DNA from: Pseudomonas syringae
GTDB taxonomy: Bacteria; Pseudomonadota; Gammaproteobacteria; Pseudomonadales; Pseudomonadaceae
Direction: 5' to 3'
Length of the DNA: 38,415 nucleotides
Assembly: GCF_021605415.1 (NCBI RefSeq)
Contig: NZ_WKEQ01000048.1
Coordinates: 1 to 38,415 of the forward strand
Part shown: piece after piece, positions 1 to 8,033 of the stretch
Position numbering within the stretch: the stretch's first letter is position 1
Layout: each line of letters opens with the position of its first letter
Program-made: the position numbers and the translations under genes
The notes under the pieces: generated by a model
Database searches by the model: none
What the model was told of the DNA's origin: nothing
What the model saw: only the letters and a program-made list of their open reading frames with translations

Positions 1-423
1 GTCAACGGTTATGGCGAAAAAGCTTGGGCGTTCGGTGACAACGGCCTGCAAACGCTGATGAGTTTTTTCAACATCACCAAATATCCGCCGTCGCTACTGT
101 TCATCACTCTGACTGTGAGCATCGGATTGCTGGTGTTGCTGGTGTTTGAACGTCAGCAGGAGCGCCGCTGGTCGCGCTGGCTAACCGTGTTCGGCTCGGC
201 GCCGATGTTTTTCTACCTGCTGCATTTGTACGTATTGAAGTTCCTGTACCTGATCGCTGTGGCACTGTTTGGCCTTAACCACGGCAGTTATTTTGGCTTT
301 GATTCGGTGGGCGCAATCTGGCTGGTCGCCGCATTGCTGGCGGTGGCGCTGTTCCCGGCGGCGCGCTGGTTCTCGACCCTGAAGGCCCGACGCCGCGACA
401 TCGCCTGGCTCAAATACCTCTAA
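1..423 (+). CDS. DUF1624-type membrane acyltransferase, C-terminal part (partial)
   Basis: The reading frame is open from the first base, so the start lies outside the window. The visible 140 residues hold at least three hydrophobic segments (roughly residues 34-49, 64-84 and 100-120) and end in a basic tail (KARRRDIAWLKYL). The pattern of PPSLLFITLT followed by a short basic loop and then GSAPMFFYLLHLYVLKF resembles the C-terminal end of DUF1624 proteins, relatives of the heparan-alpha-glucosaminide N-acetyltransferase catalytic domain. These inner-membrane proteins are thought to move acyl groups onto sugars. The family call rests on this fragment alone; another multi-pass acyltransferase is possible. 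A REP-type inverted repeat follows the stop codon. Confidence 0.6.
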   Translation, partial: VNGYGEKAWAFGDNGLQTLMSFFNITKYPPSLLFITLTVSIGLLVLLVFERQQERRWSRWLTVFGSAPMFFYLLHLYVLKFLYLIAVALFGLNHGSYFGFDSVGAIWLVAALLAVALFPAARWFSTLKARRRDIAWLKYL

Positions 424-440
424 TCCTCCCTCGTGTAGGC

Positions 441-511
441 GCTGCCGCAGCCTGCGATCTTTTTATGTTGCCTTAGAAAAACAACATCAAAAGATCGCAG
501 CCTGCGGCAGC
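441..511. repeat. REP-type inverted repeat (REPIN-like)
   Basis: Two 30-base arms (441-470 and 482-511) are inverted copies with two mismatches, separated by 11 bases. The outer core is GCTGCCGCAGCCTGCGATC. This is the arrangement of Pseudomonas REP doublets, which sit between genes and are mobilised by RAYT transposases elsewhere in the genome. It lies between two convergent genes and could also act as a transcription terminator for either. Confidence 0.85.
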
Positions 512-554
512 TCTTACAAGGTTTTGTGCAGTCAGTAGGCGCGGTTAGCGTGTA

Positions 555-1946
555 TCAGTGCCGATCGAGCCAAACGGTTTGTGCGTTGCAGAATTCGCGT
601 ACGCCGAAGTGCGACAGTTCGCGACCGAAACCACTTTTCTTCACGCCGCCAAAGGTCACGCGCGGGTCGCTGGCCGAGTAGCCGTTGATGAACACGCCAC
701 CGGTTTCCAGTTCGCTGGTCATTTGCTCGGCCAGTTCGACATTGGCGGTGTAGATCGTCGCGGTCAGGCCGAAATCGCTGTCGTTGGCCAGCGCCACGGC
801 ATGGGCGTAATCGCGGGCGGTGATGATCGATGCTACAGGGCCAAACAGTTCCTGCTTGAATGACGTCATCTGATCGGTGACGTTCGCCAGCACGGTGGGC
901 TCGTAGAAGTTGCCCGAACCTTGCGCCTTGCCGCCACCGAGCAACAGCGTTGCACCTTCTTCCAGGGTATCGCGCACTTGTTGATCAAGTTCGTCACGCA
1001 AATCGAAGCGAGCCATCGGACCGATATAGGTCTCGGCCGACAGCGGATTACCCACCACCAGACGACGGGTTGCTTCAACAAACTTACGGGTGAACGATTC
1101 AACCACGCCTTCCTCGATGATCAGGCGCTTGGCCGCCGCGCACACCTGCCCGGAATTCTGATAACGGCCGATCACGGCAGCCTGAACCGCTTCGTCCAGG
1201 TTGGCATCGTTGAGCACAATGAATGGATCGGAACCGCCGAGTTCCAGCACGCATTTCTTCAGCGCAGCCCCCGCTTGAGCGCCAATCGCCTGACCGGCAC
1301 GTACGCTGCCGGTCAACGTCACAGCGGCGATTCGCGGATCGGCAATAGCGGTGGACACACCGTCCGGCGTGACGTTGATCACTTCAAACACACCCTCGGC
1401 AAACCCGGCGCGGGTGAAGGCATCGCGCAGCAGATAAGCGGAGCCCATCACATTCGGCGCATGCTTGAGCACGTAAGTGTTGCCGGCGATCAGCGTCGGT
1501 ACGGCGCCGCGCAGCACTTGCCAGATCGGAAAGTTCCACGGCATTACGGCCAGGATCGGGCCGAGCGGACGGTATTCGATGCGCGCCTTGCCACCTTCCA
1601 CCAGCGTCGACTCCGCGTCGAGCATCGCCGGGCCGTGTTCGGCGTACCATTCGCACAGCTTGGCGCACTTCTCGATTTCACCCCGGGCCTGGGCGATCGG
1701 CTTGCCCATCTCGTTGGTGATCATCACGGCCATGGCTTCCGCGCCTTCACGCAGCGAGGCGGCGAGGGCGATCATCAGGCCTGAGCGATCCGCCACGGCT
1801 GAGCGCTTCCACTGCGAGAAACCGCTGGCGGCACGGGACAGCGCAGCATCGAGCGCTGCAGCGGATTCAAACGGGTAATGACCGATCTGCTCACCACTGG
1901 CGGGATTGATCGAGATGGCGTGGGTGAGGCTGGAAATCTGGCTCAT
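555..1946 (-). CDS. sad: NAD(P)-dependent succinate-semialdehyde dehydrogenase, Sad/YneI type
   Basis: The 463-residue protein is an aldehyde dehydrogenase that should oxidise succinate semialdehyde to succinate, the last step of putrescine/4-aminobutyrate breakdown, in the cytoplasm. The oxyanion-hole segment PWNFPIWQ is at about residues 136-143, the general base Glu235 is in LELGGSDPF and the nucleophile Cys269 is in NSGQVCAAAKR. From memory it matches E. coli Sad (YneI) along its whole length, including the start THAISINPASGEQ and the end FGREL-HFG-EFCN-QTVW. The ATG at 1946 is chosen because AGGAC lies just upstream and it gives the family length; the frame continues 15 codons further up. 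It is divergent from a YneJ/PtrR-like LysR gene, as in E. coli. Confidence 0.92.
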   Translation of the reverse strand: MSQISSLTHAISINPASGEQIGHYPFESAAALDAALSRAASGFSQWKRSAVADRSGLMIALAASLREGAEAMAVMITNEMGKPIAQARGEIEKCAKLCEWYAEHGPAMLDAESTLVEGGKARIEYRPLGPILAVMPWNFPIWQVLRGAVPTLIAGNTYVLKHAPNVMGSAYLLRDAFTRAGFAEGVFEVINVTPDGVSTAIADPRIAAVTLTGSVRAGQAIGAQAGAALKKCVLELGGSDPFIVLNDANLDEAVQAAVIGRYQNSGQVCAAAKRLIIEEGVVESFTRKFVEATRRLVVGNPLSAETYIGPMARFDLRDELDQQVRDTLEEGATLLLGGGKAQGSGNFYEPTVLANVTDQMTSFKQELFGPVASIITARDYAHAVALANDSDFGLTATIYTANVELAEQMTSELETGGVFINGYSASDPRVTFGGVKKSGFGRELSHFGVREFCNAQTVWLDRH

Positions 1947-2046
1947 GGCAATGTCCTGCGTGTGAGTGATGGACACAGAGTAGGGTGGCAATTGCTTTCT
2001 GGAAACTGAATAATACAGAGCGTTTCATTCACGAAAGGAGAATGTC

Positions 2047-2952
2047 TTGGATCTGGTTCAGCTGGAAATCTTCAAAGCCGTGGCCGAGCACGGCAGCATC
2101 AGCGCTGCCGCCGCGCAGATCCATCGCGTGCCGTCGAACCTGACCACGCGCATCAAGCAGTTGGAGCAGGATCTGGGTGTCGACCTGTTCATTCGAGAGA
2201 AGAGTCGGCTGCGCCTGTCGCCCGCCGGGTGGAGCTTTCTCGATTATGTGCGGCGTATTCTCGATCTGGTGCAGGAAGCCCGGGCGACCGTTGCGGGTGA
2301 AGAGCCGCAGGGCGCCTTCGCCCTCGGCTCATTGGAAAGCACCGCAGCCGTGCGTATCCCTCAGGTGCTGGCGACCTATAACCGGCAATACCCGAAGGTC
2401 GACCTGGATTTGTCCACCGGGCCATCCGGCACGATGATTGACGGTGTGCTCTCCGGGCGCCTGGCGGCGGCATTCGTCGATGGGCCGGTGCGGCATCCGG
2501 CGCTGGAAGGCGTGCCGGCGTTCGAGGAAGAAATGGTCATCATCGCGCCGCTGCATCACGCGCCGGTTCAGCGTGCCCGCGACGTCAACGGCGAAAACAT
2601 CTATGCGTTTCGTGCCAATTGCTCCTATCGCCACCACTTCGAGAGCTGGTTCGCCAGCGATGCGGCAGTGCCGGGCAAGATTTTCGAAATGGAGTCGTAC
2701 CACGGCATGCTGGCGTGCATCAGTGCCGGCGCAGGGCTGGCATTGATGCCGCGCAGCATGTTGCAGAGCATGCCCGGCTGCGCGACGGTCAGCGTGTGGC
2801 CCCTGGCACCGGAGTTTCGCTCGTTGACCACCTGGCTCGTCTGGCGCCGGGGCATGGTGTCGCGCAGCTTGAGCATGCTTGTGCAGTTGATCGAATCGCG
2901 CGGCGTGGCGGGTGATCCGCCAGCCGCCGAGCACAAACAGACCCGTCAATAG
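2047..2952 (+). CDS. ptrR: LysR-family regulator PtrR (YneJ) of sad
   Basis: This 301-residue LysR regulator has an N-terminal winged helix-turn-helix (about residues 1-60, with AAAAQIHRVPSNLTTRIKQLE as the recognition region) and a periplasmic-binding-like effector domain from about residue 90. The segments GSLESTAAVRIP, STGPSGTM and MESYHGMLACISAG match E. coli YneJ/PtrR as I remember it. That protein regulates the adjacent sad gene in putrescine and glutamate use. The start is TTG at 2047, preceded by AAAGGAG; no ATG fits the frame nearby. The 100-base divergent space to sad is the expected operator region. The 3' end overlaps the convergent dehydrogenase gene by 7 bases, with no terminator visible between them. 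Confidence 0.9.
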   Translation: MDLVQLEIFKAVAEHGSISAAAAQIHRVPSNLTTRIKQLEQDLGVDLFIREKSRLRLSPAGWSFLDYVRRILDLVQEARATVAGEEPQGAFALGSLESTAAVRIPQVLATYNRQYPKVDLDLSTGPSGTMIDGVLSGRLAAAFVDGPVRHPALEGVPAFEEEMVIIAPLHHAPVQRARDVNGENIYAFRANCSYRHHFESWFASDAAVPGKIFEMESYHGMLACISAGAGLALMPRSMLQSMPGCATVSVWPLAPEFRSLTTWLVWRRGMVSRSLSMLVQLIESRGVAGDPPAAEHKQTRQ

Positions 2953-4523
2953 GCCGGTATGTCGCCTTCGATGCTGCGCGGAAGGTGCAGCGGATTGCCG
3001 TCACGCAGCGCTTGCGGCAACAACGCATCCGGAACGCCCTGATACGCCACCGGGCGCAGGAAACGCTCGATCGAGGTCATGCCCACCGAGGTAAAACGGC
3101 TGTCGGAAGTGGCCGGAAACGGTCCGCCGTGCACCGTGGCAAAGGTGACTTCTTGTGGGTGGGCGAAGGCGTTGACGACGATGCGTCCGGTGCGGCGCTC
3201 AAGAATCGGCAGCAGGCGGCGGGCCAGCGACAAATCCGGGTCTTCGAGGTGCATCGTCGCGCTGAGTTGGCCCTTGAGCGAGCGGGCGATTGCCAACAGT
3301 TGCGCCTCGTCTTCAGCCATGACCAGCAATGCCGACGGCCCGAACACTTCGTGGGCCAGCGCCGGTTCATCGAGAAAGCGTTGGCCGTCGACTTCCAGCA
3401 AGGCCGAGCGGCCGGCGTTCACGCCATCGCTTGCCGTGCCGGATGCAACCAGACACGCGCCGGCGTTTTTCATCGATTTCAGACCACTCTCATAGGCCGC
3501 ATGAATGCCCGGGGTCAGCATCGTGCGCGCCGGGGCGTGGGAGACGGCTTGAAGCAGGGCGCCGCGCAGTGATTCCAGACCTTCGCCTTTGATGGCTATC
3601 AACAGGGCTGGCCGCAGGCACGCCTGACCGACATTCACCAGCATGCGCTCAATGAAGCCGTCACCGATCAGCGATCCACGGGCCGTCAGCGCATGAGGCA
3701 GAATGAAGGTCGGATTGATGCTGGTCATTTCGGTGAACACCGGAATCGGATCTGGACGCAGCTGTGCCCGGCGATACAACGCCATGCCGCCGGTTTCGGA
3801 ACCGGTGAAGGTCACGGCTTTGATCCGCGGATGATCCACCAGTGCTGCACCGATGGCGTTTCCATCGCCGCGCACCATGGAGAACACGCCTTCGTGCAGC
3901 CCATGCGCCTGGATCGCTTGGCGGATCGCGTGGGCCTGGATCTCTGACGCGCCCGGATGCGCGTTATGCGCCTTGAGGATCACCGTGGCGCCAGCGGCGA
4001 GGGCGGATGCGGTATCGCCACCGGCCACCGAATAGGCGATGGGAAAGTTACTCGCGCCGAAAATGGCCACCGGGCCGAGGGCGATTTTCTGCAAGCGATG
4101 ATCCATGCGCGGGCGTGGCTGACGGTCGGGCAGCGCGGGGTCTATCGCCAGTTGCAGGAACCGGCCCTTGCGCACCACCTCGGCGAACTGGCGAAACTGG
4201 GTCGCCGCGCGCGCCGCTTCGCCTTCGAGCTGAGCCACGGCAATGCCGGTTTCCAGCGCGGCGCGGGCGGCCAGCGGCTTGGCGACGGCGTCGAGGTTGG
4301 CGGCGATGCTGTCAAGGAACGCGGCGCGTTCGGCCAGCGACGTGTGGCTGTAGCTGTCGAACGCTGCCTCGGCGAGTTCCGCAGCCTGGTCGACCTCAGC
4401 CATGCCGCCAAAGGCAAAAACTGGCTCGATCAGTTCGCCGGTGGCGGGGTTGAGCGCTTTCATCGTGCCGTCGGTGGCCGCTACGTCGCGGGCTCCGATC
4501 ATCAAGTGGCCGGTGAGGTTCAT
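2946..4523 (-). CDS. Aldehyde dehydrogenase (NADP+), 2-oxoglutarate-semialdehyde dehydrogenase-like
   Basis: The 525-residue protein belongs to the long aldehyde dehydrogenase branch that includes 2-oxoglutarate semialdehyde dehydrogenases of sugar-acid and hydroxyproline pathways. Visible features are FGASNFPIAYSVAGGDTASALAAG (residues 155-178), the cofactor segment FTGSETGG (239-246), the general base Glu265 in PVFTEMTSINP and the nucleophile Cys302 in NVGQACLRPAL. In the relatives I recall, the cysteine motif reads GQFCTNPG, so this variant may accept a different aldehyde. The start codon overlaps the stop of the upstream hydrolase gene by four bases (ATGA), so the two are co-translated. 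The substrate cannot be fixed from sequence; context suggests an aldehyde formed alongside an amide or ester hydrolysis. Confidence 0.82.
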   Translation of the reverse strand: MNLTGHLMIGARDVAATDGTMKALNPATGELIEPVFAFGGMAEVDQAAELAEAAFDSYSHTSLAERAAFLDSIAANLDAVAKPLAARAALETGIAVAQLEGEAARAATQFRQFAEVVRKGRFLQLAIDPALPDRQPRPRMDHRLQKIALGPVAIFGASNFPIAYSVAGGDTASALAAGATVILKAHNAHPGASEIQAHAIRQAIQAHGLHEGVFSMVRGDGNAIGAALVDHPRIKAVTFTGSETGGMALYRRAQLRPDPIPVFTEMTSINPTFILPHALTARGSLIGDGFIERMLVNVGQACLRPALLIAIKGEGLESLRGALLQAVSHAPARTMLTPGIHAAYESGLKSMKNAGACLVASGTASDGVNAGRSALLEVDGQRFLDEPALAHEVFGPSALLVMAEDEAQLLAIARSLKGQLSATMHLEDPDLSLARRLLPILERRTGRIVVNAFAHPQEVTFATVHGGPFPATSDSRFTSVGMTSIERFLRPVAYQGVPDALLPQALRDGNPLHLPRSIEGDIPAY

Positions 4524-5158
4524 TGCGCACCACCCGCATCGGTCAAGGTGGCGATCAATTGCTCGGTGGTCACGATGCTGTGGGCGAAGGTCGGGCCGTT
4601 CAGCTCATGGGCGGCGTGCATCATTTCCGGTTTGAACGCGGCGGTGGCATCGCGAACCAGCGTGACGTGGTAGCCCAGCTCGGTGGCGTAGCGGGCAGTG
4701 GCCTCGATGCAGGTGTTGGCCAGGAGACCAACGATGATCACATGGGTGATACCTTTCTGCTTCAGGCGAAAATCGAGGTCAGTGTTGGCAAAGCCGCTCG
4801 AGCCCCAATGCTCCTGTGCGACGATGTCACCGTCCTGCGGGGCGAAATCCGGATGCCATTCGCCGCCCCATTCACCCCGCGCAAAATGGTGCATGTGCAT
4901 GATTTTGCATTGGGTCGGGCTGGGATGGTCGAAATCTTCGTAGTCGCCTTTCACCCAGCGGTGATGGGGCACGATCACCACCTGAATGCCTTTGGCACGC
5001 ACCGTGCGATCGAGGTTGCGCAGGTTGTCGAGCAAGCCGTTCTGTTCGGCGATCGGCTTGATCAGAGGAAAGACCTTGCCGCCGTCCGAGAGGAAATCGT
5101 TGTACGGATCGACCAGCAAATAAGCGGTGCTGTTGCGGGGATAAGCGGTGTCAGACAT
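4520..5158 (-). CDS. Isochorismatase-family cysteine hydrolase
   Basis: The 212-residue cytoplasmic protein has the isochorismatase-like fold: LLVDPYNDF near the N terminus with Asp17, and VGLLANTCIEATARYATELGY with the nucleophile Cys150. Family members hydrolyse amides (nicotinamide, ureido acids, biuret-type compounds) or vinyl ethers. The catalytic lysine expected six residues before the Phe of the SxF motif is replaced by His117 in QEHWGSSGF, judged by eye against EntB. Its stop overlaps the start of the aldehyde dehydrogenase gene, so the two form an operon whose control region is shared with the divergent HxlR gene. The substrate is unknown. Confidence 0.85.
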   Translation of the reverse strand: MSDTAYPRNSTAYLLVDPYNDFLSDGGKVFPLIKPIAEQNGLLDNLRNLDRTVRAKGIQVVIVPHHRWVKGDYEDFDHPSPTQCKIMHMHHFARGEWGGEWHPDFAPQDGDIVAQEHWGSSGFANTDLDFRLKQKGITHVIIVGLLANTCIEATARYATELGYHVTLVRDATAAFKPEMMHAAHELNGPTFAHSIVTTEQLIATLTDAGGAQ

Positions 5159-5218
5159 GGCGTGGTTCTCCGTGATTTGAAAGAAACGACGCCATGGGGT
5201 TGCCTTGGTGTCGGAGCG

Positions 5219-5233
5219 CTATGATAATCATAG
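5219..5233. promoter_or_regulatory. Perfect 7-1-7 palindrome, probable HxlR operator
   Basis: CTATGATAATCATAG has 7-base arms that match perfectly around one central base. It lies in the 99-base space between the divergent hydrolase start (5158) and HxlR start (5258). Dimeric HxlR regulators bind such short palindromes and usually repress themselves and the neighbouring gene. The assignment is inferred from position and symmetry. Confidence 0.65.
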
Positions 5234-5257
5234 TAACTTGAGTCGAGGCAATACCGA

Positions 5258-5761
5258 ATGTCAGAAAATAATCCTGGCCCTGAAACGCTGTGCCCGATCG
5301 CACGCGCCGAATCATTGGTCGGCGACCGCTGGACTGTGCTGGTGCTGCGCGAGCTGTTCATGGGCAGTCATCGCTTTGATGACATCCAGGCGCAAACCGC
5401 TGGTACGCCACAAATGATTGCCGCGCGCCTGAAGAGCCTTGAGGCGGACGGTCTCGTCGAACGTCGCCCATACAACGAGCGGCCCCTGCGCTTCGAATAT
5501 CACCTGACGCCCAAAGGCGAAGCGTTCTACCCCGTGATCATTGCCCTGCGTGCGTGGGGTGAAACCTGGTGCAAATCTGCGGATGAAGGCCTGGCGGTGG
5601 TCTTCACACACACGCGTTGCAACCACCCGGCCGGGCTCGGCCCACTGTGTGAACACTGTGGCGAACCCTTGCGTCGTGAAGATTTGATCAGCCAACCCGT
5701 CGAAGCGTATGCCGCCGAAAGGGCGACCCGGCGCGAAGCGTTCAAGGGCAAAAGGGGATAG
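5258..5761 (+). CDS. HxlR-family transcriptional regulator
   Basis: The 167-residue protein starts with the HxlR winged-helix signature: CPIARAESLVGDRWTVLVLRE (residues 12-32), then HRFDDIQAQTAGTPQMIAARLKSLEADGLVERRPY. The C-terminal extension beyond residue 110 contains Cys121-x-His123 and Cys131-x2-Cys134, a spacing that could hold zinc. GAGG lies nine bases before the ATG. It is divergent from the hydrolase/aldehyde dehydrogenase operon across a perfect palindrome, so it probably controls that operon, possibly in response to the aldehyde or a reactive compound. The regulatory target is inferred from context. Confidence 0.88.
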   Translation: MSENNPGPETLCPIARAESLVGDRWTVLVLRELFMGSHRFDDIQAQTAGTPQMIAARLKSLEADGLVERRPYNERPLRFEYHLTPKGEAFYPVIIALRAWGETWCKSADEGLAVVFTHTRCNHPAGLGPLCEHCGEPLRREDLISQPVEAYAAERATRREAFKGKRG

Positions 5762-5831
5762 CTGAACGGTCTTAAGGAACAGGGTTGAGCTGCTAGAGTT
5801 AATGTTCCTCAACGCGATTCGGAGAACCCGA

Positions 5832-6311
5832 ATGATCAGCAAAAACACCATTTGCCTGTGGTACGACGGCGACGCACTGGACGCTGCGACGTTCTATGCA
5901 AAAACCTTCCCCGACAGCACGGTCGGCGCAGTGCACCGCGCGCCCGGTGATTACCCGGCAGGCAAGCAGGGCGATGTACTGACCGTTGAATTCACGGTGA
6001 TCGGCATCCCGTGTCTGGGTCTGAATGGCGGGTCGGGCATCAAGCACAACGAGGCGTTCTCGTTTCAGGTCGCGACTGACGATCAGGCCGAGACGGACAA
6101 ATACTGGAACGCGATCATCGACAACGGCGGCCAGGCCAACGTCTGCGGCTGGTGCCAGGACAAGTGGGGCTTGTCCTGGCAGATCACACCGCGCGTACTG
6201 ACCGACGCCTACACCGGTTCCGATGGCGCAGCGGCCAAGCGTGCTTTCGAAGCGATGATGCAGATGGGCAAGATTGACGTCGCGGCCATCGAGGCGGCGG
6301 TCAAGGGATAG
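5832..6311 (+). CDS. VOC-superfamily protein (PhnB/3-demethylubiquinone methyltransferase-like domain)
   Basis: The 159-residue protein begins ISKNTICLWYDGDALDAATFYAKTFPDSTVG, the usual opening of the PhnB-like branch of the vicinal-oxygen-chelate (glyoxalase) superfamily, and continues with GIPCLGLNGG, EAFSFQVATDDQAETDKYWN and CGWCQDKWGLSWQI. Databases often name these 3-demethylubiquinone-9 3-methyltransferase, but no methyltransferase fold is visible and the function is unknown. The ATG at 5832 is chosen because GGAG lies just upstream; the frame also has an ATG at 5802 with no ribosome site. It is a single gene closed by a hairpin terminator at 6341. Confidence 0.85.
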   Translation: MISKNTICLWYDGDALDAATFYAKTFPDSTVGAVHRAPGDYPAGKQGDVLTVEFTVIGIPCLGLNGGSGIKHNEAFSFQVATDDQAETDKYWNAIIDNGGQANVCGWCQDKWGLSWQITPRVLTDAYTGSDGAAAKRAFEAMMQMGKIDVAAIEAAVKG

Positions 6312-6340
6312 GCTATGGCGGCTGCAAGTGTCGAAACGCA

Positions 6341-6364
6341 AAGGCCCTCGCAATGGAGGGCCTT
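6341..6364. terminator. Bidirectional hairpin terminator
   Basis: AAGGCCCTC and GAGGGCCTT form a perfect 9-bp stem with a 6-base loop between the convergent VOC and permease genes. The ends of the stem supply short A and T runs on both strands. Confidence 0.75.
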
Positions 6365-6383
6365 CGTTCTTCAGCAGAAACGC

Positions 6384-7799
6384 TTACACACCGCTCGCCA
6401 GTTTGCCGGTCGACAAGCGACGACGGTAAGCGCTGTCACGACTGGCCAGCCAGAAGTACAGCGGCGAGGTCACGAGCAGGCCGACCAGCCAGGACAGGTC
6501 GGCGCCGTTGATGTGCGCGGACACCGGGCCGACGTACAGCGGTGTGTTCATGAACGGAATCTGCACCGCGATGCCGATCGCATACGCCAGCAGCGCTTGC
6601 GGGTTGTAGCGGCCGTAGATCCCGCCATCGACCTGGAAGATTGAGTTGATGTCGTACTTGCCTTTGTGGATCGCGTAGAAGTCGATCAGGTTGATCGCCG
6701 TCCACGGCACCAGCACCACCAACAGCACCAAGACCATGTCGACAAAGTGACCGATGAAGTCCGCCGAGGCGCCGACCGCAGTGGCGCTGCAACCGGCCAG
6801 GACGATGATCGAAATCACCGCACGGCTTTTGGCAGTGGGGATCCAGCGGTAAGCAAAAGTCTGCACCAGAGTAATCAGTGACAATACCGCACCGTACAGG
6901 TTGAGAGCGTTGTGGCTGATCACGCTGAGCAGGAACAGCACCAGCATCAACGGGCCGATGGAGCCGGTCGCGAGTTTGACCGCGTCCATGGTGTCCATGC
7001 CCACCGGTGTTGCCAGCACGGCGACGGCACCGAAGATGAATGCCAGGCTTGAACCCAGCGCCGATCCCAGATAGGTCGTCCAGAACGTCGACGCGACCGG
7101 CACATCAGCCGGCAGGTAACGCGAATAGTCGGAGACGTACGGGGCGAATGCGATCTGCCACAACGCCGCCAGCGACACCGTCGCCAGCCAACCGGAAATG
7201 TTGAAGCTGCCACGGGTCAGGAAATCGGCGGTCTGTACGTGGGTGAAGATGTAGCCAAAGCCTACGAAGATGCCAATGCCCAGTACCCAGGTGCCGATGC
7301 GGTTGAGGACATGAATGAACCGGTAACCGATGATGCCGATGATGCCCGAGCCAATCGCACCGATCACGATGCCCACCGGCACCGGAACACTGTTGACCAC
7401 GCCGTGCAAGGACTTGCCGGCCAGGACGATGTTGGAAGCGAAGAAGCCGATGTACATGACGCCGGCAATCAATACCACCAGCAACGCACCGAGGGAGCCG
7501 AATTGCGCGCGGCTCTGGATCATCTGCGGAATGCCCATTTGCGGGCCCTGCGCCGAATGCAGGGCCATCAACACGCCGCCGATCAGATGACCGACCAGAA
7601 TCGCGACGATGCCCCACAGCAGATTCAAGTGAAACAACTGCACACCCAATGCGCCGGTGACGATGGGCAGCGGCGCTATGTTGCCGCCGAACCAGAGCGT
7701 GAACAAATCCCTGACCTTTCCGTGGCGATCCTCGGGGGGCACGTATCCAATCGTGTGTTTTTCAATGAGCGGAGCGGAGGTTGCTGCAGTGGTGGCCAT
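6384..7799 (-). CDS. NCS1-family permease (cytosine/purine/hydantoin type)
   Basis: The 471-residue inner-membrane protein has about 12 hydrophobic segments. NCS1 signatures include FTLWFGGNIAPLPIVTGALG near residue 33, GPQMGIPQMIQSRAQFG near 85-101, and APYVSDYSRYLPADV in the middle. NCS1 carriers bring nucleobases, allantoin, hydantoins or related cyclic amides into the cell, usually with Na+ or H+. The start at 7799 has GGAG upstream and leaves a short soluble tail; the frame is open 22 codons further up without a ribosome site. It is divergent from a LysR gene, and its upstream region carries an AT-rich element also found before the monooxygenase operon. The substrate is not determinable from sequence. 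Confidence 0.88.
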   Translation of the reverse strand: MATTAATSAPLIEKHTIGYVPPEDRHGKVRDLFTLWFGGNIAPLPIVTGALGVQLFHLNLLWGIVAILVGHLIGGVLMALHSAQGPQMGIPQMIQSRAQFGSLGALLVVLIAGVMYIGFFASNIVLAGKSLHGVVNSVPVPVGIVIGAIGSGIIGIIGYRFIHVLNRIGTWVLGIGIFVGFGYIFTHVQTADFLTRGSFNISGWLATVSLAALWQIAFAPYVSDYSRYLPADVPVASTFWTTYLGSALGSSLAFIFGAVAVLATPVGMDTMDAVKLATGSIGPLMLVLFLLSVISHNALNLYGAVLSLITLVQTFAYRWIPTAKSRAVISIIVLAGCSATAVGASADFIGHFVDMVLVLLVVLVPWTAINLIDFYAIHKGKYDINSIFQVDGGIYGRYNPQALLAYAIGIAVQIPFMNTPLYVGPVSAHINGADLSWLVGLLVTSPLYFWLASRDSAYRRRLSTGKLASGV

Positions 7800-7902
7800 G
7801 ACGAACTCCAAGGCAAGGTCGAGTACGTGGACGTACTTCGGTGAGCGCCGGCACGGACGGCGCATTTTTTGTTGAAGTGATCATGTGCAATGCGCCGGGA
7901 TA

Positions 7903-7915
7903 GATAAATTAGTAA
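7903..7915 (-). promoter_or_regulatory. AT-rich element shared with the 12813 site, possible LysR site
   Basis: GATAAATTAGTAA lies 104 bp upstream of the permease start in the permease/LysR divergent region. A similar 13-mer (10 of 13 bases identical) lies 92 bp upstream of the monooxygenase start, in the same orientation. This would fit a common LysR-type activator site, but the match is short and AT-rich. Confidence 0.35.
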
Positions 7916-8033
7916 GTTTGTTGCTACAGACCTTAAAAAATATATGCCCGGGGTTCGGGTGGCTCCGGTATGTTTCAGCCTTGACCCGGCGCCAGGGAAA
8001 CGCGGCGAAACCGGCGCTTTTTCGGAGATCCCA

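Noticed and set aside
921..1784. Long plus-strand frame opposite sad
   Set aside because: It is the antisense shadow of a well-supported gene, has no ribosome site and has no recognisable protein.
5832..6311. Calling this protein a 3-demethylubiquinone methyltransferase
   Set aside because: The sequence is a VOC fold without methyltransferase motifs; the name is a known database carry-over.
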